This document shows, one piece after another, positions 33,006 to 47,531 of a DNA stretch of 64,000 bases. Location: the NCBI GenBank assembly GCA_902763505.1, contig CACWSO010000007.1, forward strand, positions 62,001 through 126,000, written 5' to 3'. Under the pieces are notes generated by a model, which was not told the DNA's origin, searched no databases, and was given only the letters and a program-made list of their open reading frames with translations. A program made the position numbers and the translations under genes. Origin of the DNA: an uncultured Eubacteriales bacterium. GTDB taxonomy: Bacteria; Bacillota; Clostridia; Peptostreptococcales; Anaerovoracaceae. Each line of letters opens with the position of its first letter. The first letter of the stretch is position 1.

Positions 33006-33440
33006 TTAATGCCTGTGGCCGCCGTCTGCGACGTTCGTACGGGTCTCGGCTTTGGCCAGCATACGTTTGGCATTCTGCATCTCTGCTGAATCCTCATCGG
33101 CGTCAGGATGCTTGCCCAGCCAGTCTTCGACTTTGGCTTTCTCGCTGAGGACACGCTCCATGTCGATGTCTTCGGACCACTCAACCGCGTCGGTATAGAT
33201 AACGATGCTGTCTTTCACGTCGATAAAACCGCCTGCAACTGCAGCGACCCGCCACTCATTCTTCGCGGCGCCCTTTTCCTGAATCCAGAGCTCACCAATA
33301 TCGAGAAGCTTGCATGCCCAGACGTGACCTGCCATGAATCCCTCATCTCCGTCAAGTGTCGTTACGATGACGAGTTCAACCTCGCCGCGGTAAAACAGCT
33401 TGGACGGCGTTATTACTTCTAATCTTACGCTGTTAGCCAT
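33006..33440 (-). CDS. atpC: F1Fo ATP synthase epsilon subunit
   Basis: A 144-residue epsilon subunit with the N-terminal beta-barrel (SVRLEVITPSKLFYRGEVELVIVTTLDGDEGFMAGH) and a C-terminal helical hairpin (ERVLSEKAKVEDWLGKHPDADEDSAEMQNAKRMLAKAETR). The barrel holds the central stalk; the helices can inhibit rotation. Last gene of the operon, 33 bases after atpD, followed by a terminator. Confidence 0.92.
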   Translation of the reverse strand: MANSVRLEVITPSKLFYRGEVELVIVTTLDGDEGFMAGHVWACKLLDIGELWIQEKGAAKNEWRVAAVAGGFIDVKDSIVIYTDAVEWSEDIDMERVLSEKAKVEDWLGKHPDADEDSAEMQNAKRMLAKAETRTNVADGGHRH

Positions 33441-33473
33441 ATCTAAACCTTCCGTTTCAGACTGGGAAAGAGC

Positions 33474-35773
<2,300 letters not shown>

Positions 35774-35788
35774 GAGTCACACCCCCTC

Positions 35789-37919
<2,131 letters not shown>

Positions 37920-37932
<13 letters not shown>

Positions 37933-38432
37933 TTCGCACTCCTTGCATCCTCAATTGCCTGATCAATGATAGCGTCCTGTCCGACGTTATCGATTTCTCT
38001 GCCAACGATCTGTTCAGCTGCGAGCATCGCAATAGATGCGATTTCCTTTCGCATTTCTTCCATGGCCTGGGTCTTCTCCTGCTCAATGGTTCTTTCTGCC
38101 TTTGCGATAATGTCACTCGCCTGCTGACGCGCTTCTTCGATGATGATCTGCGCCTGTGCATCTGCCTGCTGCTTGGAAGCCTTGATGATCTCGCGGCCTT
38201 CCTCCTCGACGTTCGCGATACGCTTGCTGTAGTTGGCCATCTTTTCGTCGGCTCTCTTGTTTACAGCTTCTGCTGCGTCGATTGCATCCTGAACGGCTGC
38301 AGCTCTGTCATCCATGAATTTCTTTATCTTTTCCCAGAAGAACTTCCTAAGAATGATGTACAGGATGAATACATTACATAGTATCATCAGTGACGACCAG
38401 TTGAATTCAATCAATCCCTGGGTCATTTCCAT
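37920..38432 (-). CDS. atpF: F1Fo ATP synthase b subunit
   Basis: A 170-residue b subunit: one N-terminal membrane helix (LMILCNVFILYIILRKFFW) and a long Ala/Glu/Lys-rich helical stalk that dimerises (AAEAVNKRADEKMANYSKRIANVEEEGREIIKASKQQADAQAQIIIEEARQQASDII). AAGGAGG precedes the ATG. Confidence 0.94.
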
Positions 38433-38479
38433 GGCTGTTCCTCCTTCCTTAAATCATACGAGCAATAACTTCCGACAAT

Positions 38480-38755
<276 letters not shown>

Positions 38756-38831
38756 TCATTAGTAACTGATTTTGTATCATTTATATTTAACCGCCTGGAC
38801 ACATGTGCCGCAGCACGGCTTAATAACATCT

Positions 38832-39566
38832 TTAGCTCTCTACCGGATGTCTTCCGTTATCGATGAATACCATGGTCAGCATAACGAAGATATATGCCTG
38901 CAGTATCGGCTCAAACATATCGAACCAGAAGTTCAGAATCAGCGGCCATCCAATCTGGAAGAACGGAACGATGGACTCTCTTGTGAAATCCGGATCCGCA
39001 AACAGATTGACCAGAGCTGCCGATGCTGTGTGCAGTCCGCTGTAAACCAATCCCATAAGTATTACGCCTGCCAGAATATTACCGAAGAGTCGGCATGCCA
39101 GTGTGACCGGGAACATACTGTCACTGATGATGTTCAGCGGCAGCATGAACGGATATGGCGATGAAAGTTCCTTGATGTAACCCTTTGCCGTCTGCGCTTT
39201 GACTGCGTTGTAGTGGATCAGCACAAACGTGACGAGCGCCAAAGGGAACGTACAGTTCAAGTCGGATGTCGTCGGTCTGAAATCGAGCAATCCAAGCATA
39301 CTTCCCAAGCCGAGGAACACAAGCAGTGTTCCGCAGTATGGGGCAAACTTATCTGAGATGTCGCCCATAACATCCTTAACCATCTTGTAGACAAATCCTA
39401 CAAGCATTTCTCCAAGCAGCTGCGCTCCATGAGGAACCGTCTGCATTTTTCGTGTCGCCAGGAACGCGAACAACAGTATTGCAAGACTTACGATAATACT
39501 CCAGCATACTGTTTCGCTGATAGGAACACTTCCGATTCTAAAAATAATCCGTGGTCCTAATTCCAT
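38832..39566 (-). CDS. atpB: F1Fo ATP synthase a subunit
   Basis: A 244-residue membrane protein with five to six helices. The essential Arg lies in LACRLFGNILAGVILMGLV and the C-terminal half ends WFDMFEPILQAYIFVMLTMVFIDNG, both standard. It forms the ion half-channels against the c ring. AAGGAGGTG precedes the ATG; 94 bases separate it from atpE. Confidence 0.95.
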   Translation of the reverse strand: MELGPRIIFRIGSVPISETVCWSIIVSLAILLFAFLATRKMQTVPHGAQLLGEMLVGFVYKMVKDVMGDISDKFAPYCGTLLVFLGLGSMLGLLDFRPTTSDLNCTFPLALVTFVLIHYNAVKAQTAKGYIKELSSPYPFMLPLNIISDSMFPVTLACRLFGNILAGVILMGLVYSGLHTASAALVNLFADPDFTRESIVPFFQIGWPLILNFWFDMFEPILQAYIFVMLTMVFIDNGRHPVES

Positions 39567-39580
39567 TCGCTGTCACCTCC

Positions 39581-40039
39581 TTAGAGTGTCGGCCAGTCAT
39601 CCTCATCATCGTAAACGCTGAGATCGTTCCATTCTTTCGGTTCGGTCCAGTCGTTGAGAGGATTTTTCTTTTTCTTGATGAATTTATACACTATGCCATA
39701 CAGGAACATAATCCCGAAGTGTATTGTTACGAAACCGATTCCGCATCCGCATCCGCACTGGAGACTCAGCTTAATGCAAATGAAGAATGAAATTCCGTAT
39801 AAAAACAGCCTCACGATGTATCCGAACAGAATCGGGGACTTCTTCGACTCTTCCATGAGAGTCTCTCCCGTTTTCACCAGAATAATGAACCCTATGATGG
39901 ATACTGCAGTTCCGACTGCCAGACCGGCAGGGAACATGACACTTGGCCCTATAATGAAAAGAGACACCACTTCCGCCACAGCCGCCATGACTATGGCGTA
40001 TATGATTATCTCATTCCTGAACTCTTTAAGACTGGTCAC
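39581..40039 (-). CDS. atpI: ATP synthase subunit I-like protein
   Basis: A 152-residue protein with four helices and a GTG start. Its place directly before atpB defines it as AtpI, an assembly or Mg2+/Ca2+-linked accessory protein. The third-fourth helix region has an unusual cysteine cluster (SLQCGCGCGIGF) and the C-terminus is a soluble acidic/Trp tail (DWTEPKEWNDLSVYDDEDDWPTL). First gene of the operon. Confidence 0.75.
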   Translation of the reverse strand: MTSLKEFRNEIIIYAIVMAAVAEVVSLFIIGPSVMFPAGLAVGTAVSIIGFIILVKTGETLMEESKKSPILFGYIVRLFLYGISFFICIKLSLQCGCGCGIGFVTIHFGIMFLYGIVYKFIKKKKNPLNDWTEPKEWNDLSVYDDEDDWPTL

Positions 40040-40086
40040 TCGCCCGTCCTTTCTGTGTCATGAAACCGCTTTTATAGTTAGTTATA

Positions 40087-40114
40087 ATTATACATCATTT
40101 TGCTATGATTTCAA
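40087..40114 (-). promoter_or_regulatory. Sigma-A promoter of the ATP synthase operon
   Basis: On the minus strand TTGAAA, 16 bases and perfect TATAAT (with TG just before), 47 bases upstream of the atpI GTG. The rest of the 204-base gap (40040-40243) is AT-rich and without another feature that I can support. Confidence 0.65.
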
Positions 40115-40243
40115 CCGCAAATCCATTGTTATTCTAATAACAACTCCAATAATGCCAAGGCGTGCAACACTTTACCAAATTGCATTAAAATAGTATCTGT
40201 ATCGGGATTTGAACTAGTTTGCGGTTTGTTTATACCTACTTGT

Positions 40244-41611
40244 TTATAGGTCTTTGATGACGATATTGACCCATTTCTTCGAGAGGAACCGCACCGTCAG
40301 AATAACTCCTTTGATGACCTCGCCGAAGCGAACCGCCAAGACTGCGAAGTAAATCGGCCATCCCAGTTTCAGCGCAGTGATGAAAGCGATCGGAACACCG
40401 TACAACCAAACCGGGCCCACATCTGCAAAAGCAGCAACCTTCGTATCGCCACCGCACCGGAGGATTCCGACAACAATCGTTCCATTATAGACATCAAGCC
40501 AGAGCAAACAGGCATAGACGATGAATGTCTTCCACGCCATATCCGCTCCTGCCGGCGTGAAATTAAAAAAGCCGAGAATTGGTTTGCCGCAGATAAGGGA
40601 AATACCGCCCATTACAATGCCGATCGAAAGTGCGAGCAAAAGCATCTTCTTCCCCATCTCATAGGCTTCTTCCTTTTTCCCTTCGCCGAGTTTTTGTCCA
40701 ATCATGATAAGGGCGGCATCACCCACACTGAAAGCGAGCATGGAAAAGATATTGCTGATGGTATTGCAGGCCTGATACGCTGCGCCCGCTGTGACGCCGA
40801 TTCGTGCAAAGGCAGCAACGTACATGGCAGTTCCCAGCCCCCAGAGTGTCTCGTTAATGGTCGTCGGAATAGCGTTTTTGACAATGCGCTTCGCCAGCTC
40901 TTTGCTGTAGCTGAAATACTCCCTGAGCTCCCCTTTGATGATGTTGTTCCTTGCAAATACGAAGAAGAGCAGAATGGACAACTCGACTATCCTGGCTACA
41001 ACAGTAGCTGCCGCTGCGCCCTGTATCTCAAGCCGCGGCAGACCGAAGTGTCCATAGATCAGACAGTAGTTCAAGAACGTATTGGTACAGAAGCCCGTCA
41101 CGCTGGCAACCAAAGGCAGATGAGTCTGCTGGGTAGCCCGCAGGGCGATGGTGAAACTCTGTGTGATTGGTATCAGAAGGAAGCAGAATGATCCCGTACG
41201 AACATATGGGATGCCCGCTTCAATGACCTCAGGGATATTCGTGAAGATCTTCAGCACATGTTCCGGCAGGAAGAAGGCCACCAGGAAGAACAGACATCCC
41301 ATACAGAAGTTGACTGTCAGGGCAAATCCTGTCGTTCTCCTGATGTTCACATAATCCTTCGCTCCGAAGAACTGCGCCATGAACGTAGCATTACCGCTCG
41401 TAAAACCGAAGACCAGCATCCAGAAGACGAAGAACATCTGCGTGGAAACACCGACTGCATTCAGAGCCAGTTCACCCAGTCCGCCGATCATCAGGTTGTC
41501 AATCAGGTTAAGGCTGGACGCAATCAGGCTCTGCAATGCAATAGGCCCCGCAATGAGGCCTACTTGTTTCATCAATGTTCTGTTGTCTATCGTATTCAGA
41601 TTCTCGGTCAT
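40244..41611 (-). CDS. MATE family efflux transporter
   Basis: A 455-residue protein with twelve helices and the two MatE halves: LIASSLNLIDNLMIGGLGELALNAVGVSTQ near the start and NAIPTTINETLWGLGTAMYVAAFARIGVTAGAAYQACNTI near residue 240. It exports drugs or other organic cations with Na+ or H+. The ATG directly abuts the stop of the upstream MraY-like gene, so translation is coupled. Confidence 0.92.
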   Translation of the reverse strand: MTENLNTIDNRTLMKQVGLIAGPIALQSLIASSLNLIDNLMIGGLGELALNAVGVSTQMFFVFWMLVFGFTSGNATFMAQFFGAKDYVNIRRTTGFALTVNFCMGCLFFLVAFFLPEHVLKIFTNIPEVIEAGIPYVRTGSFCFLLIPITQSFTIALRATQQTHLPLVASVTGFCTNTFLNYCLIYGHFGLPRLEIQGAAAATVVARIVELSILLFFVFARNNIIKGELREYFSYSKELAKRIVKNAIPTTINETLWGLGTAMYVAAFARIGVTAGAAYQACNTISNIFSMLAFSVGDAALIMIGQKLGEGKKEEAYEMGKKMLLLALSIGIVMGGISLICGKPILGFFNFTPAGADMAWKTFIVYACLLWLDVYNGTIVVGILRCGGDTKVAAFADVGPVWLYGVPIAFITALKLGWPIYFAVLAVRFGEVIKGVILTVRFLSKKWVNIVIKDL

Positions 41612-42754
41612 CTACTCTTCATCGATGATTTTCACTGCTTTTGATTCAATCTTTTCTGTTGCTCTTGTTGCTTTTGCGCTCGGAGCATCAGGTGCTTCCT
41701 TGAGGATTCTATATCCCTTGAGGCTGACCTTATTCGTGCCTGTATCTGTAATGAGAACGCCTACGATCAGAAGGGCAACAAAGGCAAGTCCCAGGCACTC
41801 AATGAAGAGTCCCCGGCTGTAGAGAATCGCAACGATACCCATGATGCCGCTGACACTGTACATGAGCAGCACGGCACGCCTTTGCCCAAATCCTGCTCTG
41901 AGTATCCTGTGATGCAGGTGTTCTTTGTCCGCTGTTCCGATCGACTGATGGCGAATCGTCCTTCTGATGATGGCCATCAGCGTATCCAGAATCGGCAGCC
42001 CGAGTACCAGTGCAGGTATAACAACAACAACCAAGGTCGCACTCTTAACCGTACCTAGGATCGACAGCGATGCGATTGCAAATCCAAGGAGCTGTGATCC
42101 GCTGTCTCCCATGAAGGTCTTCGCAGGATGGAAGTTGAACGGGAGGAACCCGAGGCACGCTCCGGCAAGTGCCATCATAGCCATCGTCGGAATGTACCAG
42201 CCGTGAATATATGAAACATAGGCGATGGATAAGGCGGAAATAGCGCTGATGCCAGCCGCCAGACCATCCAGCCCGTCGATCAGATTCACTGCGTTCGTGA
42301 TGCCCGCAAGCCATACGACTGTTGCGAGATAGCAGACCGCAATACCGAAATTCATGTTGCCTTCGCCGAACCAGTTCGTGATGAAGTTGATCCTAAGGCC
42401 CATGGCAAAAACAACCGTAGCGCAGACAACCTGCCCTCCGAATTTGATGATCGGTTTCATGCCTTTGATATCGTCGATTGCCCCCAGAATATAGATGAGG
42501 GTGCAGCCAACCATAACAGCAGGGATGTGCGCGTTTTTCCCTAATACAAACAACGCCAGCCCGACCATAAGTCCTGCATATATTGCTATGCCTCCGAATC
42601 TCGGCATAGGTTTGTTATGGACTCTCCTCTTGTCTTTCGGCACATCCATGGCACCTACTTTCGGCGCAATGAATATGGCCAGAGGCGTAATAATTGCCGT
42701 CACAAGACCTGCGACGATCAGAGGAGCCCACAGGTTAAAGCTTGTCGGTGTCAA
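41612..42754 (-). CDS. Undecaprenyl-phosphate glycosyl-1-phosphate transferase (MraY/WecA/TagO-like)
   Basis: A 380-residue protein with about ten helices and the catalytic family motifs: [11 protein letters not shown] (DDxxD-like), [15 protein letters not shown] and [11 protein letters not shown], plus the cytoplasmic HHRILRAG loop that marks the WecA/TagO branch. It transfers a sugar phosphate (probably GlcNAc-1-P) to undecaprenyl phosphate to start wall teichoic acid or other envelope glycan. The TTG start overlaps the stop of the deaminase gene (TTGA) and follows GGGAG. The C-terminal tail of about 40 residues is charged and extra. Confidence 0.88.
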   Translation of the reverse strand: MTPTSFNLWAPLIVAGLVTAIITPLAIFIAPKVGAMDVPKDKRRVHNKPMPRFGGIAIYAGLMVGLALFVLGKNAHIPAVMVGCTLIYILGAIDDIKGMKPIIKFGGQVVCATVVFAMGLRINFITNWFGEGNMNFGIAVCYLATVVWLAGITNAVNLIDGLDGLAAGISAISALSIAYVSYIHGWYIPTMAMMALAGACLGFLPFNFHPAKTFMGDSGSQLLGFAIASLSILGTVKSATLVVVVIPALVLGLPILDTLMAIIRRTIRHQSIGTADKEHLHHRILRAGFGQRRAVLLMYSVSGIMGIVAILYSRGLFIECLGLAFVALLIVGVLITDTGTNKVSLKGYRILKEAPDAPSAKATRATEKIESKAVKIIDEE

Positions 42755-43212
42755 TTTGTATCTCCCAGCATTACGATTCTGAGTCCGGCTTCTTTTAGAA
42801 TGTCAACTGCCAGTTCATCAGGATAACCGTCTTTTACTACGATTCTCTGTATCCCTGCGTTAATGATCATCTTCGCACAGATCACGCAAGGCTGATGCGT
42901 AACGTAAATTGTCGCACCTTCTACGCTCTGTCCCAATGTTGCCGCCTGAATAATTGCATTCTGCTCAGCATGAAGCGCTCTGCAAAGTTCATGTTTCTCT
43001 CCGGAAGGAACGCCGAGCTGTTCTCTCAGGCATCCGCCTTCTCTTTCACCGCAGTGCTCGATTCCTCTCGGAGCGCCGTTGTACCCCGTTGCGATAATAT
43101 GCTTATCCTGAACAATAACAGCACCTACTTGTCTCCTGAGACAAGTAGATCTCTTCGCAGTCAGGACTGCGAAATCCATAAAGTATTCATCCCAGCTCGG
43201 TCTGTTATCCAT
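42751..43212 (-). CDS. Deoxycytidylate (dCMP) deaminase, ComEB type
   Basis: A 153-residue zinc deaminase with [11 protein letters not shown] (His ligand and catalytic Glu) and [10 protein letters not shown] (two Cys ligands). The N-terminal [29 protein letters not shown] is typical of dCMP deaminases, which make dUMP for thymidylate synthesis; the name ComEB comes from Bacillus. GGGAGAAG precedes the ATG. Confidence 0.92.
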   Translation of the reverse strand: MDNRPSWDEYFMDFAVLTAKRSTCLRRQVGAVIVQDKHIIATGYNGAPRGIEHCGEREGGCLREQLGVPSGEKHELCRALHAEQNAIIQAATLGQSVEGATIYVTHQPCVICAKMIINAGIQRIVVKDGYPDELAVDILKEAGLRIVMLGDTN

Positions 43213-43256
43213 ACACTTCTCCCTTACACTTCAATTGAATTGTTCAACTGAGTTTA

Positions 43257-44111
43257 TTAATAGAAGACTTCCGCGAGATAGAGGCCGTTCGGAGGAGCCG
43301 TGTGCCCCGCCGTCTGCCTGTCTGCCGCTTCTATGATTTCCTTGATTTCTTCCGGTCTGCGTTTCCCCTGACCTACTTCGACCAAGGTTCCGGTCATGAT
43401 TCTCACCATGTTGTAGAGGAATCCGTCACCTTCGATGGTGAATTCAACACGCTGTAATCTGTCTGCCGCCGACTCGGTTTCCCTGACGCTTGCTGCAAAC
43501 ATTCTGCGCACCGTTGTCTCTCGTGGATTCCCGCCGGACGCTTCAAAGGATTTGAAGTCATGTTCCCCTTCGAAGTACTTCGCCGCTTCCTGCATGGCCT
43601 GCACGTCGAGATGTCCATTGGCTGCATCGCTGTCTGCCCAACTGTTTACGTGATAAACATAATTGCGCTCAAACACCAGTGAGTACTGCGCTTCTTCTGA
43701 CTTCAATTCCGTAGCGCCTGCGCAGATTTTGTAAATATACCGCTTGCCTTTGCTGTCAAATCTCGCATGAAAATCAGACGGCATTTCCTCTGCGCTCAAA
43801 ACACGTACCGGGGATTTCGCAAAACCACCGCGCCCACTTTCGCTTCCTTCTCTGGCACAAAGGGCATTGTTCACAACCAATGCGATTTTCTCCGTCGGGA
43901 TTCCGATGTCCGCCTTAAACGACGCTCTCTGTCCGTAGGCATGCACGCCCGCGTCGGTCCTGCTTGTGCCGCTGAGCAGTATCTCCCTGTCAAACAGACG
44001 GGACATGGTCTGCTCCAGATACCCCTGCACAGTCCTCTCGCCGGGCTGCTTCTGCCATCCGTGGAACGTACTGCCGTCATATGCGATTGTAAGAAGCACA
44101 TTTCTCTCCAT
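43257..44111 (-). CDS. truA: tRNA pseudouridine synthase A
   Basis: The 284-residue enzyme has the catalytic Asp53 in SGTSRTDAGVHA, ARFDSKGKRYIYKI, HDFKSFEASGG and the C-terminal GDGFLYNMVRIMTGTLVEVGQGKR. It isomerises U38-U40 in the anticodon stem of tRNAs. A ribosome site is weak (no AGGAG near). The gene precedes the dCMP deaminase gene by 44 bases. Confidence 0.94.
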   Translation of the reverse strand: MERNVLLTIAYDGSTFHGWQKQPGERTVQGYLEQTMSRLFDREILLSGTSRTDAGVHAYGQRASFKADIGIPTEKIALVVNNALCAREGSESGRGGFAKSPVRVLSAEEMPSDFHARFDSKGKRYIYKICAGATELKSEEAQYSLVFERNYVYHVNSWADSDAANGHLDVQAMQEAAKYFEGEHDFKSFEASGGNPRETTVRRMFAASVRETESAADRLQRVEFTIEGDGFLYNMVRIMTGTLVEVGQGKRRPEEIKEIIEAADRQTAGHTAPPNGLYLAEVFY

Positions 44112-44144
44112 ACATAGTTTATTATACCGTATTGATGGCTTTCT

Positions 44145-45050
44145 TTACAATACCGATATGCACTGGTTGCTTTTGCAGTAATACAGAATGTTGTCCGACA
44201 GGACATCTTCCGGTCTGACAATGATGTGGTTTGCTTCCTTCACAAGCTTCCGCAGATGGTTCGGATCGGTCACAATGCTTTTGCGGACGATGATGAACTC
44301 GTGCAGCGAACTTGGTATCGCAATGTAATCCTCATTCAGAACATCCGCAATCATAGCCTGCGTACCCGGATAAAACAAAGCGGTTGCCCCAAATCGCTGT
44401 CTGCTGGTCGAAAGCACCCAGCACGACTCCGCATCGTCATACAGGCCATCCCCATTCATAACCTCTTCCGCCCGTACAAAGGATGCCGCATTGGTTCGCC
44501 ACACATTCTCCAGCGCAGTATCAAAAACACGCTTCATATCGTAGGCATATTCTTCTGCCATTGCGTTTGTGATGACTGTGCTGAATACGCCGTCGTCCGA
44601 TGCTTCAACCTGAATCTCGCTGACCAGCGCATATCCATTTCCCACATCCCTGTAAGGCACCGTCTCAAGATACTTTTTATTGTAATCCATGCCCAGCAAT
44701 CTGACGCTGACCATCTTTCTGATTCCCTCGTAACGCAAGTCCGGGATCGCAGCCGGAACCGGGATTTCTTCACTGCCTGCATCTGCATATGCATAACAGT
44801 CAACGTAAGTGTCGACAAGGCCACGGAGGATTTCCTTTGGATCTTCCCCACGCTGGTAGATTTCAAACAGATCGTCCAAATAAAAAGTCGGCGCCGGTTC
44901 ATCACCTTTGTGAAACGCCAACCCGTGCATAATCTGGTCATTGATCTTCATGACCTCTGCTGTCTGTACAGAAATGCTGTCCCGCATTTCTTCCGGAAGG
45001 CACTTTAAGACTTCCTCCGCAGCAAACGCAGTAAACTCATTGATATTCAT
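44145..45050 (-). CDS. DUF5688 family protein
   Basis: A 301-residue cytoplasmic protein. Features seen in this Clostridia-specific family are the EEMRDSISVQTAEVMKINDQIMHGLAFHKGDEPAPTFYLDDLF opening, VSVRLLGMDYNKKYLETVPYRDVGNGYALV in the middle and a C-terminal VLSTSRQRFGATALFYPGTQ...IPSSLHEFIIVRKS. No catalytic motif is recognised and function is unknown. AAAGGAGAT precedes the ATG. Confidence 0.72.
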   Translation of the reverse strand: MNINEFTAFAAEEVLKCLPEEMRDSISVQTAEVMKINDQIMHGLAFHKGDEPAPTFYLDDLFEIYQRGEDPKEILRGLVDTYVDCYAYADAGSEEIPVPAAIPDLRYEGIRKMVSVRLLGMDYNKKYLETVPYRDVGNGYALVSEIQVEASDDGVFSTVITNAMAEEYAYDMKRVFDTALENVWRTNAASFVRAEEVMNGDGLYDDAESCWVLSTSRQRFGATALFYPGTQAMIADVLNEDYIAIPSSLHEFIIVRKSIVTDPNHLRKLVKEANHIIVRPEDVLSDNILYYCKSNQCISVL

Positions 45051-45122
45051 TTGTATCTCCTTTCCTTCTGCCCCTTTTCTCTTGTTGCCTTTGCCGCTCT
45101 TTGTCCGAATGCAGCGGTCTGC

Positions 45123-45947
45123 CTACATGAGCGGCATGATGATTATTATGTAAGCCATGGCGCATCCGCACAGATACGGACCTAACGGTTTCTGATCGTT
45201 CTTCCTATATCTGCCTGATGCAAGTCCTGCCGCAGCAGCGAACCCACTGATGATCACAGCCGCTGCAACAGTTGCAATCGTTCCGTTAATCCCAAGAACA
45301 AGTCCGATTGCCGCGCATAGCTTGACATCCCCAAAACCAAACGCATCTTGTTTGAAAATCAGTTTCCCCGCAAGCGCACAGAGAAGCATGAATCCTCCGC
45401 CGATTGCCATACCGATGAAGGGCTGCCAAAAGCCTTCCGGCCAGGCGATGCCCGTACCAACCAGGTATCCGCTCGTCGGCAGCCGACTTCCGCCAGCCAG
45501 ACTGAACTCTTCTTTCCAAAGCGGAATGAACCCTATCGATGAAAGCGCGAGCAGCAGCACAAACTGATCCGGAATGATCATGTACTTGAGATCAGCCAGC
45601 GCTATGATCAGCATCAGCCAGCAGGCAATAAGTCCTGCCAATGCCAGCTGAGTCGTCGCAGTTGTCACTTCTGGCTGCACGCTAAGCTGACCATCGCTGT
45701 ACTCAATCAGCGACAGCCTCAGGCAAAGGCAGATAAATCCAACCGCATAGACCCATCTCCACGGGTTCTCTTTGATGCGTTTCTCTCCCTCCGCCAATTC
45801 CTTCGCGAGCTTCGGGTTCTTCTCCGGATCCTCTCCGTACTCGCATAACCACCTGGCCGGCATATGATTAAACACATAGACCGCCGCAGGCCCTGCGAAG
45901 AATCCTACTATTATGCTTACTGCTATTTTTACGATCAATACGTTCAT
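45123..45947 (-). CDS. A24-family prepilin peptidase-like protein
   Basis: From ATG 45947 (AAAGGTG upstream) the product is 274 residues with about seven helices. The two aspartate motifs of type IV prepilin peptidases are present: ALADLKYMIIPD and GFGDVKLCAAIG. The N-terminal methyltransferase-type cytoplasmic domain with four cysteines is missing and replaced by a charged loop (CEYGEDPEKNPKLAKELAEGEKRIKE). No pilin or secretion genes are nearby, so its substrate is encoded elsewhere. Confidence 0.8.
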   Translation of the reverse strand: MNVLIVKIAVSIIVGFFAGPAAVYVFNHMPARWLCEYGEDPEKNPKLAKELAEGEKRIKENPWRWVYAVGFICLCLRLSLIEYSDGQLSVQPEVTTATTQLALAGLIACWLMLIIALADLKYMIIPDQFVLLLALSSIGFIPLWKEEFSLAGGSRLPTSGYLVGTGIAWPEGFWQPFIGMAIGGGFMLLCALAGKLIFKQDAFGFGDVKLCAAIGLVLGINGTIATVAAAVIISGFAAAAGLASGRYRKNDQKPLGPYLCGCAMAYIIIIMPLM

Positions 45948-46069
45948 GAAACAGTTATCACCTTTCGTAACTATATTACCGTTTAATTCTATTATTGTCA
46001 ATATATTCCATGGTTGCTAAAATGCATAGAAATCATGCTCTTCCTACGGTTTCGTTTGTCCGCCAATAC

Positions 46070-46097
46070 TTGAAAGCCTACTTCTGTGTTGTATAAT
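46070..46097 (+). promoter_or_regulatory. Sigma-A promoter of the aldehyde dehydrogenase gene
   Basis: TTGAAA, 16 bases, and perfect TATAAT. A small hairpin (TGGAGC / GCTCCA, 7-base loop) follows at 46104-46122 in the leader. Confidence 0.6.
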
Positions 46098-46165
46098 TGT
46101 TTCTGGAGCGTTGACTGCTCCAACTGCAGAACATATCAATGAAGATAGATATTGAGGAGACGACA

Positions 46166-47530
46166 ATGGACAGTAAGGAATATATTGACGGTTATATTGA
46201 ACGGGCGCGTAAGGCGCAGGCCGAATTTGAGAAGATGAGTCAGGAACAGGTCGACAAGGCCGTCCAGACCATCGGAAGAGTTGTTTACGAAAACGCGCAG
46301 TACTTCGCGGAAATCGCCGTTGAGGAAACGGGCATGGGAAACGTTGAGGACAAATGCGCCAAGAATAGACAGAAGGCTGGTATTGTCTGGAACAACCTGC
46401 GCGGCAAGAAGTCCCGCGGTATCCTGGAGACAAACGAAGCAACCGGTATCACCACGGTTGCAAAACCGATGGGTGTCGTAGCTGCGATCACCCCTTGCAC
46501 AAATCCGATCGTAACACCGATGAGCAATTCTATGTTCGCGCTCAAGTGCGGCAACGCGATTATCATCACACCGCACCACAAGTCTGTAAAATGCAGCACC
46601 AAGGTTGTAGAGATGATGAACGCTGCGCTGGCAGAGCTGGGTTACCCGGAAAACCTGATCCAGATTCTCGATGAGCACTCAAGAGAAAATACGAAAAATC
46701 TGATCTCAAGCGCAGATGTGGTCGTTGCTACAGGAGGCGCAGGAATGGTGAAAGCCGCATACAGCTCCGGCAGACCGGCACTCGGCGTTGGCGCAGGAAA
46801 TGTACAGTGCATTATCGATGAAGGCTATGACTACAAGGAAGCTGTTCCGAAAATCATCAAAGGCCGCTCCTATGATAATGGTATCATCTGCTCTGCAGAG
46901 CAGAGCGTCATCTGTCCGGAAGCGGACTTTGAAGAGATCCTGAAGGAATTTGAAGCAAACGGTGCAGTTGTCGTCCGCGATAAGGAAGGTCTGGAGAAAA
47001 TCCGCGGCGCCCTCTTCGAGGACGGCAAAACCAACAGACACTCCGTTGGTCAGAACTGCCAGAAGGTCGGAGAGCTGGCTGGTCTGGATATTCCTGCCGG
47101 CACGAAAGTCATCGTAGCTGTCGCTGAAGGTACCGGTGCAACAGATGCGCTGGGCGGCGAAAAGATGGCTCCTGTCATCAGCGCCTACGCCTATAAGGAT
47201 CTGGACGACGGCATCAGAATCGCAGCTGAAAATCTGGAACGTGACGGCAAAGGCCACAGCGTATCCTTCCACTCAGACAGCGAAGAACATATCGCCAAGG
47301 TTGCCGAAAACCTTTGCGTTTCAAGATTCGTCATCAATCAATGCAGTTCCAACAGCACTGGCGGTTCCTATTTTAACGGTCTGAACCCGACCAATACACT
47401 GGGCTGCGGATCATGGGGACACAACTCCATTTCCGAAAACCTGAACTACACGCACCTGATGAACGTTTCCAGAGTTGCGCGCTTCATGCCGAACAACCAC
47501 GTTCCGACAGATGAGGAACTCTGGGGATAA
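46166..47530 (+). CDS. CoA-acylating aldehyde dehydrogenase (acetaldehyde/propionaldehyde type)
   Basis: I choose ATG 46166 (454 residues), 5 bases after GAGGAGA, rather than ATG 46139. The catalytic Cys242 lies in SYDNGIICSAEQSV. The segments GVVAAITPCTNPIVTPMSNSMFALKCGNAIIITPHHKSV and VVATGGAGMVKAAYSSGRPALGVGAGN match EutE/PduP and the N-terminal half of AdhE. These convert aldehyde, CoA and NAD+ to acyl-CoA or the reverse. No iron alcohol dehydrogenase domain or microcompartment signal sequence is seen, so it is a stand-alone enzyme. A ClC gene follows by one base. Confidence 0.88.
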   Translation: MDSKEYIDGYIERARKAQAEFEKMSQEQVDKAVQTIGRVVYENAQYFAEIAVEETGMGNVEDKCAKNRQKAGIVWNNLRGKKSRGILETNEATGITTVAKPMGVVAAITPCTNPIVTPMSNSMFALKCGNAIIITPHHKSVKCSTKVVEMMNAALAELGYPENLIQILDEHSRENTKNLISSADVVVATGGAGMVKAAYSSGRPALGVGAGNVQCIIDEGYDYKEAVPKIIKGRSYDNGIICSAEQSVICPEADFEEILKEFEANGAVVVRDKEGLEKIRGALFEDGKTNRHSVGQNCQKVGELAGLDIPAGTKVIVAVAEGTGATDALGGEKMAPVISAYAYKDLDDGIRIAAENLERDGKGHSVSFHSDSEEHIAKVAENLCVSRFVINQCSSNSTGGSYFNGLNPTNTLGCGSWGHNSISENLNYTHLMNVSRVARFMPNNHVPTDEELWG

Positions 47531-47531
47531 A

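Noticed and set aside
32613..33089. 157-residue plus-strand frame across the rplM leader
   Set aside because: Antisense to rplM and to the promoter/terminator elements; no ribosome site.
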